Positions 26,958 to 34,617 are shown, counted from the first letter of the stretch. The stretch: DNA of 64,000 nt from an uncultured Bacteroidales bacterium (GCA_902778935.1 CACYZT010000004.1:106034-170033), one strand, 5' to 3'. Program-made: numbers and translations. Notes: generated by a model not told the origin, from the letters alone.

Positions 26958-28325
26958 TTATTGGTATTTTTTCCAAAACTCGGCTATCATCGAATACCAA
27001 TTCTTAGGATAGTCATGCGTCATATCGGGATAGAAATGATATTCCTTGTCCGCTTCGGGTGTCTTCAGATTGTTGAAGGGCGCGATATTGGTATGCGGCG
27101 GGCAAGTGCCATCCTTCAGACCGCTCGTAGCGAGTACGGCGCAGGAGATGCGCGTAGCCAGATTCTTGGTATCGAAATAAGAGAGGAAGGTGTACATCTC
27201 TTCGTCCGTCATTCCTTTCTTTTTCGCTTCCGCTTTTGCGGTAGAGCCAGGCCAGTCCACAATCTTGAAATAATCCGGGAAGTCACCCAGGAATGCCACA
27301 TTGGGCGTGATAGCCTTGAAGGGATAGTCACTCAAAGCGGCAGCGGCATAGCAGAGCGCACCGCCCTGGCTGGAGCCTTCGGCGAAGATATGCTCCATAT
27401 CGCTGGTCTCGCGGGTAGCCATAAAGCGCACCGCTTGGACTACATCCATGAAGGCACCGCGGTAGTAATAGCCGTCCTTGTCTCCGAAGTTATATGCAAA
27501 CCAGTCGCCGTAGATATTAACGGTTTCCTCATCCACGCCGGGGTTCGTTCCCGCAGGGCGGTTGTTGAGGTACTGTCCGCGATGGGATACATAGAACTCA
27601 GCATAATTGGATGAGCCGCCCATCGGGCACTCGCATTTGGACTTGCTGCCCTGTGTGTCATATCCGAAGAAATGGAGCAGTACCGGATGCTTGGCGCCGT
27701 CCGTCGGTTCGCAATAGTATCCGCGAATCTTTACCGGTTCTCCGGTCAGTCCATCGGGCACGGAGTAGAACTCCACCAGATAGACCTTGCGTTTAGCGCT
27801 GCTATTCTTCTCTATCTCGGTTAGCGTAGGATTCATCTCCACTGCAGCGAGTTGGTCTTTCGCAGTCTGCCAGAACTGGTTAAAGTCCGGTTGCATATCC
27901 GGGGCAGAGACGATATCGAAGGGGTCGATACCGAAAGGTTGATTGCGCACGGTCTTGCCATTCACGAGGCAAAGCGCACGGTAGAAACCGGGAGCCATAT
28001 CCTCGGTGGTGGTGACGGCGTAGTTACGCTTCGAATTGCCCGCCACTTTCACTGTATCATCCATCTCCACTATCAGCTGCTTCATATCAGAGGTGATACG
28101 AATCTTTATCGGCATGGCTGCTGAATCGGGTTCGGTGTTCTCCAATGTGATATTGAAATAGGGTCTGGCATGCCAAATCATGTCTTCCGGCTCGACCACC
28201 GTTGTATCGTGCGGATTCGGCGTCGGGTCCACCTTCGGGTCAACAGGATTCGGTCGCTCGCAGCCGCATGCGCCCAACATCAGGACGCATGCTACTGCTG
28301 CTACTATAAAGAGTCTGCTTCTCAT
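26958..28325 (-). CDS. Acetyl-xylan-esterase-like lipoprotein (AXE1-type deacetylase)
   Basis: The product is 455 residues with a lipoprotein signal (LGACGC, Cys20) and a Pro-rich linker. A beta-rich N-terminal domain (about 50-130) is followed by an alpha/beta hydrolase (about 140-455). The nucleophile elbow is AEGSSQGGALCYAAA (Ser), and the His lies near the C-terminus in MTHDYPK. AXE1 and cephalosporin-C deacetylase relatives remove acetyl groups from sugars. Its start overlaps the gatZ-like stop (ATGA), so it is in the same operon. It may deacetylate the imported glycan outside the cytoplasm. Confidence 0.75.
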   Translation of the reverse strand: MRSRLFIVAAVACVLMLGACGCERPNPVDPKVDPTPNPHDTTVVEPEDMIWHARPYFNITLENTEPDSAAMPIKIRITSDMKQLIVEMDDTVKVAGNSKRNYAVTTTEDMAPGFYRALCLVNGKTVRNQPFGIDPFDIVSAPDMQPDFNQFWQTAKDQLAAVEMNPTLTEIEKNSSAKRKVYLVEFYSVPDGLTGEPVKIRGYYCEPTDGAKHPVLLHFFGYDTQGSKSKCECPMGGSSNYAEFYVSHRGQYLNNRPAGTNPGVDEETVNIYGDWFAYNFGDKDGYYYRGAFMDVVQAVRFMATRETSDMEHIFAEGSSQGGALCYAAAALSDYPFKAITPNVAFLGDFPDYFKIVDWPGSTAKAEAKKKGMTDEEMYTFLSYFDTKNLATRISCAVLATSGLKDGTCPPHTNIAPFNNLKTPEADKEYHFYPDMTHDYPKNWYSMIAEFWKKYQ

Positions 28326-29551
28326 TTCAGATAGTCGTTAAGATTAACGATATTGAATGCATTGTAGTACTTATCCATATTATGCTCAATACGCATGAGT
28401 ACTATCTCCTCCGCCTGAATACCGAGGCGCTCGAGGTTATCGTACAGCATCTGACGAGCAACGAGAGCTTCGGGTTTCTGCCAGATATAACGGCAGCCGG
28501 TCTTCACGAGCCAGAGTTGACGCTCCTTAGTGCAGTCCTTGAGGTCTTTACCTACCTCATCGCCACGGAGCCATTTCTTCCAGCGATTCGACTCGTAAAC
28601 ACATTGCCAGAGCACCTGGGTCATGTTACTCAATTGGGCCACCTTGCCTTCTGCATGCAGTTTCTTCTCTTCTTCCTCGAGTTCAGCTAATGCATCGTAC
28701 TCGTTCATGGTGAACTCCGGACCTACGTTAGCAGCACCCATGCCTGCCTTCGGGTAGTCCTCCGGGTTGTCCACATCATCGGAATAGTGGCCCTTGATAT
28801 AACTGCCGTACGGGCGTACCTTAGCCGTCAGCTTGCGGGCTACCTCGGCGTCAAAGAACGTGGTATGCAGGTCGGTGCCCACTTTGCCCACGATGAAGCA
28901 TGGCCAGATGTCATCCAGACCTACCTCGTGCAGACCGGCTTTCAGCCCCTCAAGGAAGGTATCGAAGGTCTTCTCGTCAGCCAGACCGCCGTGTACCTCT
29001 TCGGTTCCTACTTCGTAGGAGATAGGAGCGATGTTGTGTGCTTTGCGGAAGTCCTCGGCATGCTTGATCAGCTCAACCGTACGTTTCACCACCACATGGA
29101 TGTCGATGATCTGACCTTTCGGCAGGAAGATATCCACTGTCGGGTCCACGTGAATGAGGTCATAACCGGCGAGGAGAGCCGCCTCGTAACTCTTCTTCAC
29201 ACCGTCCATGGCACGCTCGGTGTCCCAGCGCTCGATGCTCTGTTTGTCTTTGAGCCACGGACCGCCGTGGTCAATCGCCACTACGTATGGACCCGTGTAA
29301 TGAACGGCTGCCGCCTCACGAGCCAGGATCTTCGTGAAGACCTCCTGTGTCATACCCGTATAACCACCATCGCAGTCCACCTGATTGAGGGTGGTAGCGA
29401 AATAAATAGGCGCGTTGTTACGTTTCGCTGCGCGGAACGAAGCCTTGATTACCGACAGGGAGTTCGGGCAAGCTGCAAAGAGCGTCATAGGAACTCCAGT
29501 TGCTTTTTTACGCTCCTCCATTACGCGGAGGATATTCTCAGTTTTTGCCAT
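28322..29551 (-). CDS. gatZ: Tagatose-1,6-bisphosphate aldolase subunit GatZ/KbaZ-like
   Basis: The product is 409 residues, close to the usual length. It matches the GatZ/KbaZ family along its whole length, with RVMEERKKATGVPMTLFAAC, ATTLNQVDCDGGYTG and YEVGTEEVHGGLADE. In enterobacteria this protein supports a catalytic class II aldolase (GatY/KbaY) that splits tagatose 1,6-bisphosphate. No GatY gene is next to it. The nearest class II aldolase in the window is at 54263-55264. It follows the agaS-like gene by 41 nt, and that gap contains tandem ATTTACAATT words. Cytoplasmic. Confidence 0.87.
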   Translation of the reverse strand: MAKTENILRVMEERKKATGVPMTLFAACPNSLSVIKASFRAAKRNNAPIYFATTLNQVDCDGGYTGMTQEVFTKILAREAAAVHYTGPYVVAIDHGGPWLKDKQSIERWDTERAMDGVKKSYEAALLAGYDLIHVDPTVDIFLPKGQIIDIHVVVKRTVELIKHAEDFRKAHNIAPISYEVGTEEVHGGLADEKTFDTFLEGLKAGLHEVGLDDIWPCFIVGKVGTDLHTTFFDAEVARKLTAKVRPYGSYIKGHYSDDVDNPEDYPKAGMGAANVGPEFTMNEYDALAELEEEEKKLHAEGKVAQLSNMTQVLWQCVYESNRWKKWLRGDEVGKDLKDCTKERQLWLVKTGCRYIWQKPEALVARQMLYDNLERLGIQAEEIVLMRIEHNMDKYYNAFNIVNLNDYLK

Positions 29552-29592
29552 AAGGAAATTTACAATTTAGATATTTACAATTTATTTACAAT

Positions 29593-30714
29593 TTATTCAT
29601 AGATGGTGACACCTTCAACCACGCGGTGGATGTTTCCGGAAACGGAGGGAGCATCGGGGTTGAGATTGTGTGCACAGGAAGCATAGTATCCGAGGAGCTG
29701 ACCGACGAGAACGTACGGTACGATACCATAGAAATCGGTCTCGGCAGGGCTGTACGGCATGCAAACCATGAGGTCGGCCTTCACACCATCCAGAGCCGGT
29801 TTGTTACCAGCAATAACGATGATTTGCGCCACCGGCTTGTTGTTACTATCCACCTGACGAACGAGGTCACGCTCATAGCGCTGTACTTTCTCGTCATCAA
29901 CCATGAGGTAAACGACAATCGACTTGCTGTTCACCACCGCCTTCGGTCCGTGACGGAAGCCAAGGAAGCTATCGAACTTGCAGACCACAGCACCGTCGGT
30001 GAGTTCCTGCAGTTTGAGATGGCACTCCTCTGCGATACCCTTGAGAGCACCGGAACCGAGGAAGACGCCACGCTCGAACGGGCGCTCGGCGATAGCTTTG
30101 AGTTTGTCCTCATACTCCGCGATAACCGCCTCTGCATTCTTAGCTGTTTTCTCGATTTTGTCGATGTCCTTGTCCAGCGTGTCGATATGACCGAGCATGA
30201 GGCACGTGAGCAACATCGTAGAGAAGCTACTGGTCATAGCGAGCGACTTATCGTCCGTCTCTTCGGGCAACAGGAGCAGAAGGATGTTGTCTTGTCCGGC
30301 AGCCTGGAGGGCGAGGTTACCATTCTTGTTGCAAGTGATATAGACGTGTGCTACATTCTTGCAGTGTTTGTTAGCGAGATTGACCGCTCCGACGCTCTCA
30401 GGGCTGTTACCGGAACGTGCGAAGCTGACGAGCAGCAACGGGCGCTCTTTGTCGAGCAGGTAATCGGCATGGGTGATGATATCGGTGGTGGGCACGGAGC
30501 GCACATTACGCCACATACCGCGCATAACCGGCAGAAGCGCATCTCCGATGAACGCCGAAGTACCGGCACCGGTGAGAACAATATCGGTGTCCGGGGTTAA
30601 ATACTTGTGCATAAAAGCACTAATCTCAGCCTTTGCTTTGAGCAATGTCTCGAGTTCCTTGCGCCACATAGCGGGCTGCTGATGGATCTCATTGAAGGTA
30701 AAAGAAGTTGCCAT
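29593..30714 (-). CDS. agaS: AgaS-like galactosamine-6-phosphate deaminase/isomerase (SIS domains)
   Basis: The product is 373 residues with two SIS domains. The first contains VLTGAGTSAFIGDAL and SFARSGNSPESVGA, both typical of AgaS. The second contains GSGALKGIAEECHLKL and FRHGPKAVV. AgaS converts galactosamine 6-phosphate to tagatose 6-phosphate and ammonia. The neighbours (PfkB kinase, GatZ-like subunit, DeoR-type operators) fit this pathway well. First gene of its operon, with TTTCGAAA operators and a -7 box upstream. Confidence 0.87.
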   Translation of the reverse strand: MATSFTFNEIHQQPAMWRKELETLLKAKAEISAFMHKYLTPDTDIVLTGAGTSAFIGDALLPVMRGMWRNVRSVPTTDIITHADYLLDKERPLLLVSFARSGNSPESVGAVNLANKHCKNVAHVYITCNKNGNLALQAAGQDNILLLLLPEETDDKSLAMTSSFSTMLLTCLMLGHIDTLDKDIDKIEKTAKNAEAVIAEYEDKLKAIAERPFERGVFLGSGALKGIAEECHLKLQELTDGAVVCKFDSFLGFRHGPKAVVNSKSIVVYLMVDDEKVQRYERDLVRQVDSNNKPVAQIIVIAGNKPALDGVKADLMVCMPYSPAETDFYGIVPYVLVGQLLGYYASCAHNLNPDAPSVSGNIHRVVEGVTIYE

Positions 30715-30772
30715 ATTGTTATAGTTTAGAAATGATATACGTTGTTTTACGTAGTAATTTTATTTGACGGCG

Positions 30773-30780
30773 CAAAATTA
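30773..30780 (-). promoter_or_regulatory. -7 box of the agaS-like operon
   Basis: The minus strand reads TAATTTTG, 59 nt before the ATG. No matching TTTG is seen at -33. A palindrome GGTATT-TT-AATACC (30793-30806) sits where an operator or activator site could be. Confidence 0.5.
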
Positions 30781-30816
30781 CAACATATTTTTGGTATTTT
30801 AATACCATTTTTTATG

Positions 30817-30906
30817 CTTTCGAACATATTTCCTATTTCGAAATATATAAGTAACTGATTATAAGCGACTTGTATTTTTTATTTCCGTTTTCGAAACGTT
30901 TCGAAA
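30817..30906. promoter_or_regulatory. TTTCGAAA operator cluster upstream of agaS-like gene
   Basis: Sites are CTTTCGAA (30817-30824), the palindrome ATTTCGAAAT (30835-30844) and two TTTCGAAA octamers spaced 10 bp apart (30889-30896 and 30899-30906). The same octamer occurs at 9678-9685 beside deoR. The shared motif links the regulator to this operon. Confidence 0.6.
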
Positions 30907-30960
30907 AAAGATGATACAAAAGGAGATAAAAGAAGGCGCAAGGTATTCGTTTCTCTCTTG

Positions 30961-31081
30961 TTGGTATGCTGTTGATATGCTTAATGTATCGTGTATCTAA
31001 CGTATATGTATCGTATATCTATCGTATATGTAACGTAGATAAAGGCGGATTAGAAGCGGATTAGAAGTAGATTAGAAGTAA
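30961..31081. repeat. 11-bp-period tandem array 2
   Basis: There are eleven consecutive 11-mers without slippage. They drift from TTGGTATGCTG through TATGTATCGTA/TATCTATCGTA/TATGTAACGTA to GATAAAGGCGG and three ATTAGAAG-type units. It lies 29 nt beyond the hairpin at 31111-31140 in minus-strand sense. Confidence 0.8.
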
Positions 31082-31110
31082 AAAAGAGCGCAGTGTCGCA
31101 GGAATACAAA

Positions 31111-31140
31111 AAGCAGCACCTTCAGTCGAAAGTACTGCTT
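31111..31140 (-). terminator. Terminator-like hairpin
   Basis: AAGCAG (31111-31116) pairs with CTGCTT (31135-31140). The inner arms pair with two mismatches around an AGTC loop, and on the minus strand a five-T run follows. It could end transcripts coming through the CBM9-like gene and cloverleaf copy D. Confidence 0.6.
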
Positions 31141-31180
31141 ATTTGCTGTAGTTACGTTATACTAATGTAAGATATACTAC

Positions 31181-31300
31181 CACTATTGTCCCATAAAAAA
31201 GAAAATAAACTAAGATAAACCACTGGTGTCCCATAAAAAAGAACAAAAACATAGATAAACCACTGGTATCCCATAAAAAAGAAAATAAACCAAGATAAAC
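31181..31300. repeat. Tandem array of three 40-bp repeats ending in the cloverleaf flank
   Basis: The units are 31181-31220, 31221-31260 and 31261-31300. Each starts CACTRTTGTC or CACTGGTRTC, continues CCATAAAAAAGAA and ends in the AAATAAAC..AGATAAAC flank of the cloverleaf family. Element D begins directly after unit 3. There are no unique spacers, so this is not a CRISPR array. Confidence 0.8.
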
Positions 31301-31440
31301 CCTTTGAGTGCTTTAGAAGCGATGCTTCTTTGACAAATTGCTACTAAAATCTGCTTGTAAGCAAGCTCACAGACAGCTTTTACTACCAATTTGTACAACT
31401 CTACGAGTACAAAGCACTCAAAGACATAAACAAAAAAACA
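31281..31440. repeat. Cloverleaf intergenic element, copy D
   Basis: The helices are P1 31302-31314/31411-31423 (13 perfect bp), P2 31315-31320/31324-31329 (AGAAGC-GAT-GCTTCT), P3 31333-31340/31387-31394 (ACAAATTG/CAATTTGT, 8 perfect bp), P4 31353-31357/31362-31366 (GCTTG/CAAGC) and P5 31398-31401/31405-31408 (ACTC-TAC-GAGT). The right flank is 31424-31440. It lies 51 nt after the stop of the CBM9-like gene on the minus strand. Confidence 0.8.
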
Positions 31441-31491
31441 TTTTCAAATCAAATCCGTTCACTCAAACGCTAAAGATAGTCCGTAGTAAGG

Positions 31492-32061
31492 TTATTGTAA
31501 CTCTATCTCTCCGAAGAACTGGGGGCAATGGAAGTTCGGTTGCGGGAGGGGGATAGGTTGCCAAGAGAGGTAATGGGGTTGTTTGGTTTTATCGGCACAC
31601 TTATAGAAGTTCAGGCGCAGTTTTTGCGGGAAGTGAGGCTTGGTGTTTCGGAAGACAAGAGCGAGCGGAATACGCAGTTCGACCGTCCATTCGAAGAGTC
31701 CGTCTTTCTCTTCGAAAGGTTTGCGCGGGAAGGTGCATTTACGTTCAATTTGCTCCATTTCATCGGGAGAAAATGGTTGTACGTCTTCATCGCGTCCGCG
31801 GCGCCGAGAAGCCACCATGGCGCCGATACAATTGGTTTCAAAATTATAGTAATAGGGTTCTCCGGGCACCTGGCAGAAGAACTCGACGCAGGAGTCTTCC
31901 CACACCTGTCCTTGGTCGTGAGCCGTAACGGCACGGAGTTGCTCGCCCTTGACGGAGTACTTGAGGTAGAGCGCTTCGCGGTCGTTGGTCACATCGACAG
32001 ACACTACTGGTTTCTCCGGGAACTGAGCGGGCCAGTTGACACAATCAATATTCAGTTTCAT
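31492..32061 (-). CDS. CBM9-like (DOMON-fold) protein, no signal peptide
   Basis: The product is 189 residues without a signal peptide. It resembles the carbohydrate-binding family 9-like proteins common in Bacteroidota, with ALYLKYSV, the acidic VWEDSCVEFF, the aromatic YYYNFETN and the closing HYLSWQPIPLPQPNFH. The role of the cytoplasmic members is not known. It is preceded by cloverleaf copy C and followed by copy D, so it is framed by two of these elements. Confidence 0.72.
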   Translation of the reverse strand: MKLNIDCVNWPAQFPEKPVVSVDVTNDREALYLKYSVKGEQLRAVTAHDQGQVWEDSCVEFFCQVPGEPYYYNFETNCIGAMVASRRRGRDEDVQPFSPDEMEQIERKCTFPRKPFEEKDGLFEWTVELRIPLALVFRNTKPHFPQKLRLNFYKCADKTKQPHYLSWQPIPLPQPNFHCPQFFGEIELQ

Positions 32062-32102
32062 GGTTAAAAATAATTAAACAATAGTAGTGATGTGTTAATT
32101 TT

Positions 32103-32266
32103 AAACAAAAACATAGATAAACCCTTTTGAAGGCTTTATGAGCTTCGCTCTATGCGTTATTAGCTGTTAAAACTCCCTTGTGTGCAAGCACCAAGATGAC
32201 TTTTACCATCTAATCCCGCACTCTAACGAGTAGAAAGCCTTCAAAAGCAATAAACATAAATAAATA
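32103..32266. repeat. Cloverleaf intergenic element, copy C
   Basis: The helices are P1 32124-32137/32234-32247 (14 perfect bp), P2 32140-32143/32147-32150 (GAGC-TTC-GCTC), P3 32154-32163/32210-32219 (GCG and ATTAG paired with CGC and CTAAT around a 2x2 loop), P4 32177-32180/32185-32188 (CTTG-TGTG-CAAG) and P5 32220-32223/32228-32231 (ACTC-TAAC-GAGT). It fills the gap between the kinase and CBM9-like genes. Its core is clearly homologous to copy A, but P1 differs on both arms. Confidence 0.82.
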
Positions 32267-32291
32267 CTGCAACCGATTTTATCGATTATCC

Positions 32292-33368
32292 TTAGGAAAG
32301 GCGGTTGATGATAGCGGTCATTTGGTCGGCGACTTTCTCTTGCTCTTCGAGTAGGCGTAGTTGGGCACGCGTACGGACGAGGTTATGCTCGGGATACTGA
32401 ATCTTATAGTAGGTGTCTCCGTTGATGTAATCGGTAAAGAAGCGCACGGTCTGCATATAGCTGAGCAAACGACATCCGTAAGGCAGCAGTTCTTTCTCTA
32501 TATCAGAGAGGAAGGTAGCGTGCTTGAGATAGCCGCGTGTGTAGGCCTCGAAGATCTGCAGGTCCACATGGATATTCTCAAGGTTCGGGTCGTCCTCAAG
32601 TCCGGTGTTGGCGGCGGTACGCATGAAATCGCCGAAGTCGCTGAGAACAAATCCGGGCATGACGGTATCGAGATCGACGATACAGATAGGTCTGCCGGCA
32701 TCATCGAAGAGGATATTGTTGACCTTGGTGTCACAGTGGTTGATATGTTTCGGCAGTTTGCCTTCGCGGAAGAGTCGTTCCGCCAGACACATATCCTCGC
32801 GGCGGCTGTTGATAGCCTCGATGATATCGGCACAAGCGGCTTTTCTGCCCACCGAGTCAGCAGCAAGCGCTTCGTCGAGTTGCTTCAGTCGGAACTCGAT
32901 GTTATGGAAATTGGGAATGGATTCGCACAGTTCATCAAAGGGCAGGTCCGCCAGTTGGCACTGGAAGCGTCCGAAAGCCTCTCCCGCCAATTCAGCCGAA
33001 GCCGGCGTCACTTTCTCCTGCGAGTGTGCATTCTCAATGAGCACATAGACGCGCCAATAGTCCCCTTCTGGCGTGCAGTAATAGAGTTTGCCGTCCTTGG
33101 TAGGCACGAGTTCGAGGACCTTACGGTCGATGTCCGTTTCTCCTGCTTCGGTCAGTTTGCGGCGGATATGGTCGGTCACCTTACGGATGTTCTGCTGCAA
33201 GCCCTCAACATTCTGGAAGATATGGTGGTTGATACGCTGCAAGAAATAGGATTTTTCGCCCTCGTGCTTAGCACGGACGATGAAGGAATCGTTGATAAAG
33301 CCTATTTTCAAAGGCTTGGGGTCCGCCACCTCATTGGGAATGGCAAATTGGTTTAAGATGTTTTTCAT
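32292..33368 (-). CDS. N-acetylhexosamine kinase-like phosphotransferase (APH fold)
   Basis: The product is 358 residues, the length of NahK-type kinases. The catalytic loop HINHCDTKVNNILFD (His-x-Asp-x4-Asn) and the metal-binding segment IVDLDTVMPG resemble NahK, which phosphorylates N-acetylgalactosamine or N-acetylglucosamine at C1. The N-lobe has SYFLQRINHHIF. Its start overlaps the upstream HAD gene (ATGA), so the two are co-translated. A hexosamine substrate would suit the rest of the region, but choline or other sugars are possible for this fold. Confidence 0.75.
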   Translation of the reverse strand: MKNILNQFAIPNEVADPKPLKIGFINDSFIVRAKHEGEKSYFLQRINHHIFQNVEGLQQNIRKVTDHIRRKLTEAGETDIDRKVLELVPTKDGKLYYCTPEGDYWRVYVLIENAHSQEKVTPASAELAGEAFGRFQCQLADLPFDELCESIPNFHNIEFRLKQLDEALAADSVGRKAACADIIEAINSRREDMCLAERLFREGKLPKHINHCDTKVNNILFDDAGRPICIVDLDTVMPGFVLSDFGDFMRTAANTGLEDDPNLENIHVDLQIFEAYTRGYLKHATFLSDIEKELLPYGCRLLSYMQTVRFFTDYINGDTYYKIQYPEHNLVRTRAQLRLLEEQEKVADQMTAIINRLS

Positions 33369-33985
33369 GATATAATAGATTTGAGTTCGTCAATAGAAGC
33401 GCAGGTTCGCCAGCCGGCAAATCGTTCTCCCGCTGCGCGGTTCTTATCGAGGTCATCGACATAAATAGTGTGCTCGCAATCAATATTCGCTTCGCGCACG
33501 ACATAGTCGAAGATTTCACGGTTCGGTTTGGCAATATGCAGATGATGTGACGCAAAGACAGCATCGAAATAGCGGTCGAGGTGGTATTGCACAAAGATAG
33601 GATCCCAATGCATCTGATTCGAATTAGACAAGAGCACGGTCTTGTATCCCGCCTGACGAAGGGAGGCGATGTAATCGAGTTTGGCCTGCGGCAGTTCCGC
33701 CAGCATGCTCATCCATGCTTCGCGAATCTGCTCAATCGTTGTGCCTTCATAGCAATACTGCTGCAGGGTGGTGAGAAAGTCATCGGTTGAGATATTGCCG
33801 TACTCATAGTCATGCATGAGTTGTCGCGTAGCGGCACTGACCGCCACGACGCCTTCTCCTTCGTCATCAATACCGAGGATGTTTCGCACATTCTCTTCGC
33901 CCATCAATCGCTTGAAATTCTCCACGCAACGGGGCACATTGAGGTCAATGATGACGCCTCCTAAATCAAAGACTATTGTATTCAT
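33365..33985 (-). CDS. HAD-superfamily phosphatase
   Basis: The product is 206 residues. Motif I is VFDLGGVIIDL (the nucleophile Asp then Leu-Gly-Gly, as in the YihX group), motif II is VLLSNSNQMHWDP, a Lys lies in HHLHIAKPNREIF and motif III is YVDDLDKNR. YihX-like members hydrolyse sugar 1-phosphates. Encoded with the NahK-like kinase, it may act on a sugar phosphate. Overlaps both neighbours by 4 bp, so the three genes form an operon with the flavodoxin first. Confidence 0.83.
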   Translation of the reverse strand: MNTIVFDLGGVIIDLNVPRCVENFKRLMGEENVRNILGIDDEGEGVVAVSAATRQLMHDYEYGNISTDDFLTTLQQYCYEGTTIEQIREAWMSMLAELPQAKLDYIASLRQAGYKTVLLSNSNQMHWDPIFVQYHLDRYFDAVFASHHLHIAKPNREIFDYVVREANIDCEHTIYVDDLDKNRAAGERFAGWRTCASIDELKSIIS

Positions 33986-34479
33986 CTTTTAAGTTCTCCT
34001 TTTTGCCATTTGAGAGAGGGATAGGTACTCCGCAAGTACGCTTCGGCATCCTCAATCCCACTGCTTCCGCTCGTAGCAAAGGGGATGAGTATTTTGCTCT
34101 CCAGTTGTGGCAGGTTGTTATCGAGCCATGAGTTGATGATACGCGGACATATGCCCCACCAAATCGGGAAACCGACAAAGATGGTATCGTACGGGGTGAT
34201 GTCGGTACACTGTTTGATAGCAGGGCGTGCTTCGGGGTCGTTCATCTCGAGAGACGAGCGAGATTTGGGATTGCGCCAATCGAGGTCCGCTGCCGTGTAT
34301 TTCTGCGCAGGTTCAATCTCCCAGAGGTCAGCATGGTGTTGTTTGGCGAGTTTTTGTGCTGCCGCCTTTGTCGTGCCGGTAGCAGAGAAATAAGCAACTA
34401 ATGAATGCATTTCGTTTGATTTTTGAGCCCAAGCTGTCATGGTACAAAGCGCCAAGGCGAAGATACATAGTTTTTTCAT
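33982..34479 (-). CDS. Exported flavodoxin-like protein
   Basis: The ATG at 34479 gives 165 residues with a signal peptide (MKKLCIFALALCTMTAWAQ). An earlier in-frame ATG at 34506 lies in front of this signal and close to the promoter. The flavodoxin FMN phosphate loop is VAYFSATGTTKAAA. VGFPIWWGICPRIINSWLD and FATSGSSGI follow as in the flavodoxin_4 group. Exported flavodoxins of Bacteroidota have no agreed role. It heads the operon with the HAD and kinase genes. Confidence 0.8.
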   Translation of the reverse strand: MKKLCIFALALCTMTAWAQKSNEMHSLVAYFSATGTTKAAAQKLAKQHHADLWEIEPAQKYTAADLDWRNPKSRSSLEMNDPEARPAIKQCTDITPYDTIFVGFPIWWGICPRIINSWLDNNLPQLESKILIPFATSGSSGIEDAEAYLRSTYPSLKWQKGELKR

Positions 34480-34516
34480 ATTGTGTTTTCTATCAATGAT
34501 TAGCAATTTTGCGGTG

Positions 34517-34547
34517 CAAAATTACAACAATTTTTGCAAATATACAA
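34517..34547 (-). promoter_or_regulatory. Promoter of the flavodoxin/HAD/kinase operon
   Basis: On the minus strand TTG (34547-34545), 20 bp, then TAATTTTG (34524-34517) ends 37 nt before the ATG at 34479. Confidence 0.6.
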
Positions 34548-34583
34548 GAAAATGACGAATTAAAAATAAAAAAATATATGCTC

Positions 34584-34616
34584 AAGGGTAGCGCAAGGGT
34601 AGCGTAAGGGTAGCGG
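34584..34616. repeat. 11-bp-period tandem array 3
   Basis: There are three units: AAGGGTAGCGC, AAGGGTAGCGT and AAGGGTAGCGG. The array directly abuts the stop codon of the last aryl-polyene cluster gene (34618). Confidence 0.8.
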
Positions 34617-34617
34617 A

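Noticed and set aside
31181-31440. Possible small CRISPR array
   Set aside because: The three 40-bp units are contiguous tandem copies without unique spacers, and no cas gene is present in the window.
30715-31491. A protein-coding gene in the 777-bp gap upstream of agaS
   Set aside because: All frames there are short and cross the operator cluster, the 11-bp array, the hairpin, the 40-bp repeats and copy D. These explain nearly the whole gap.
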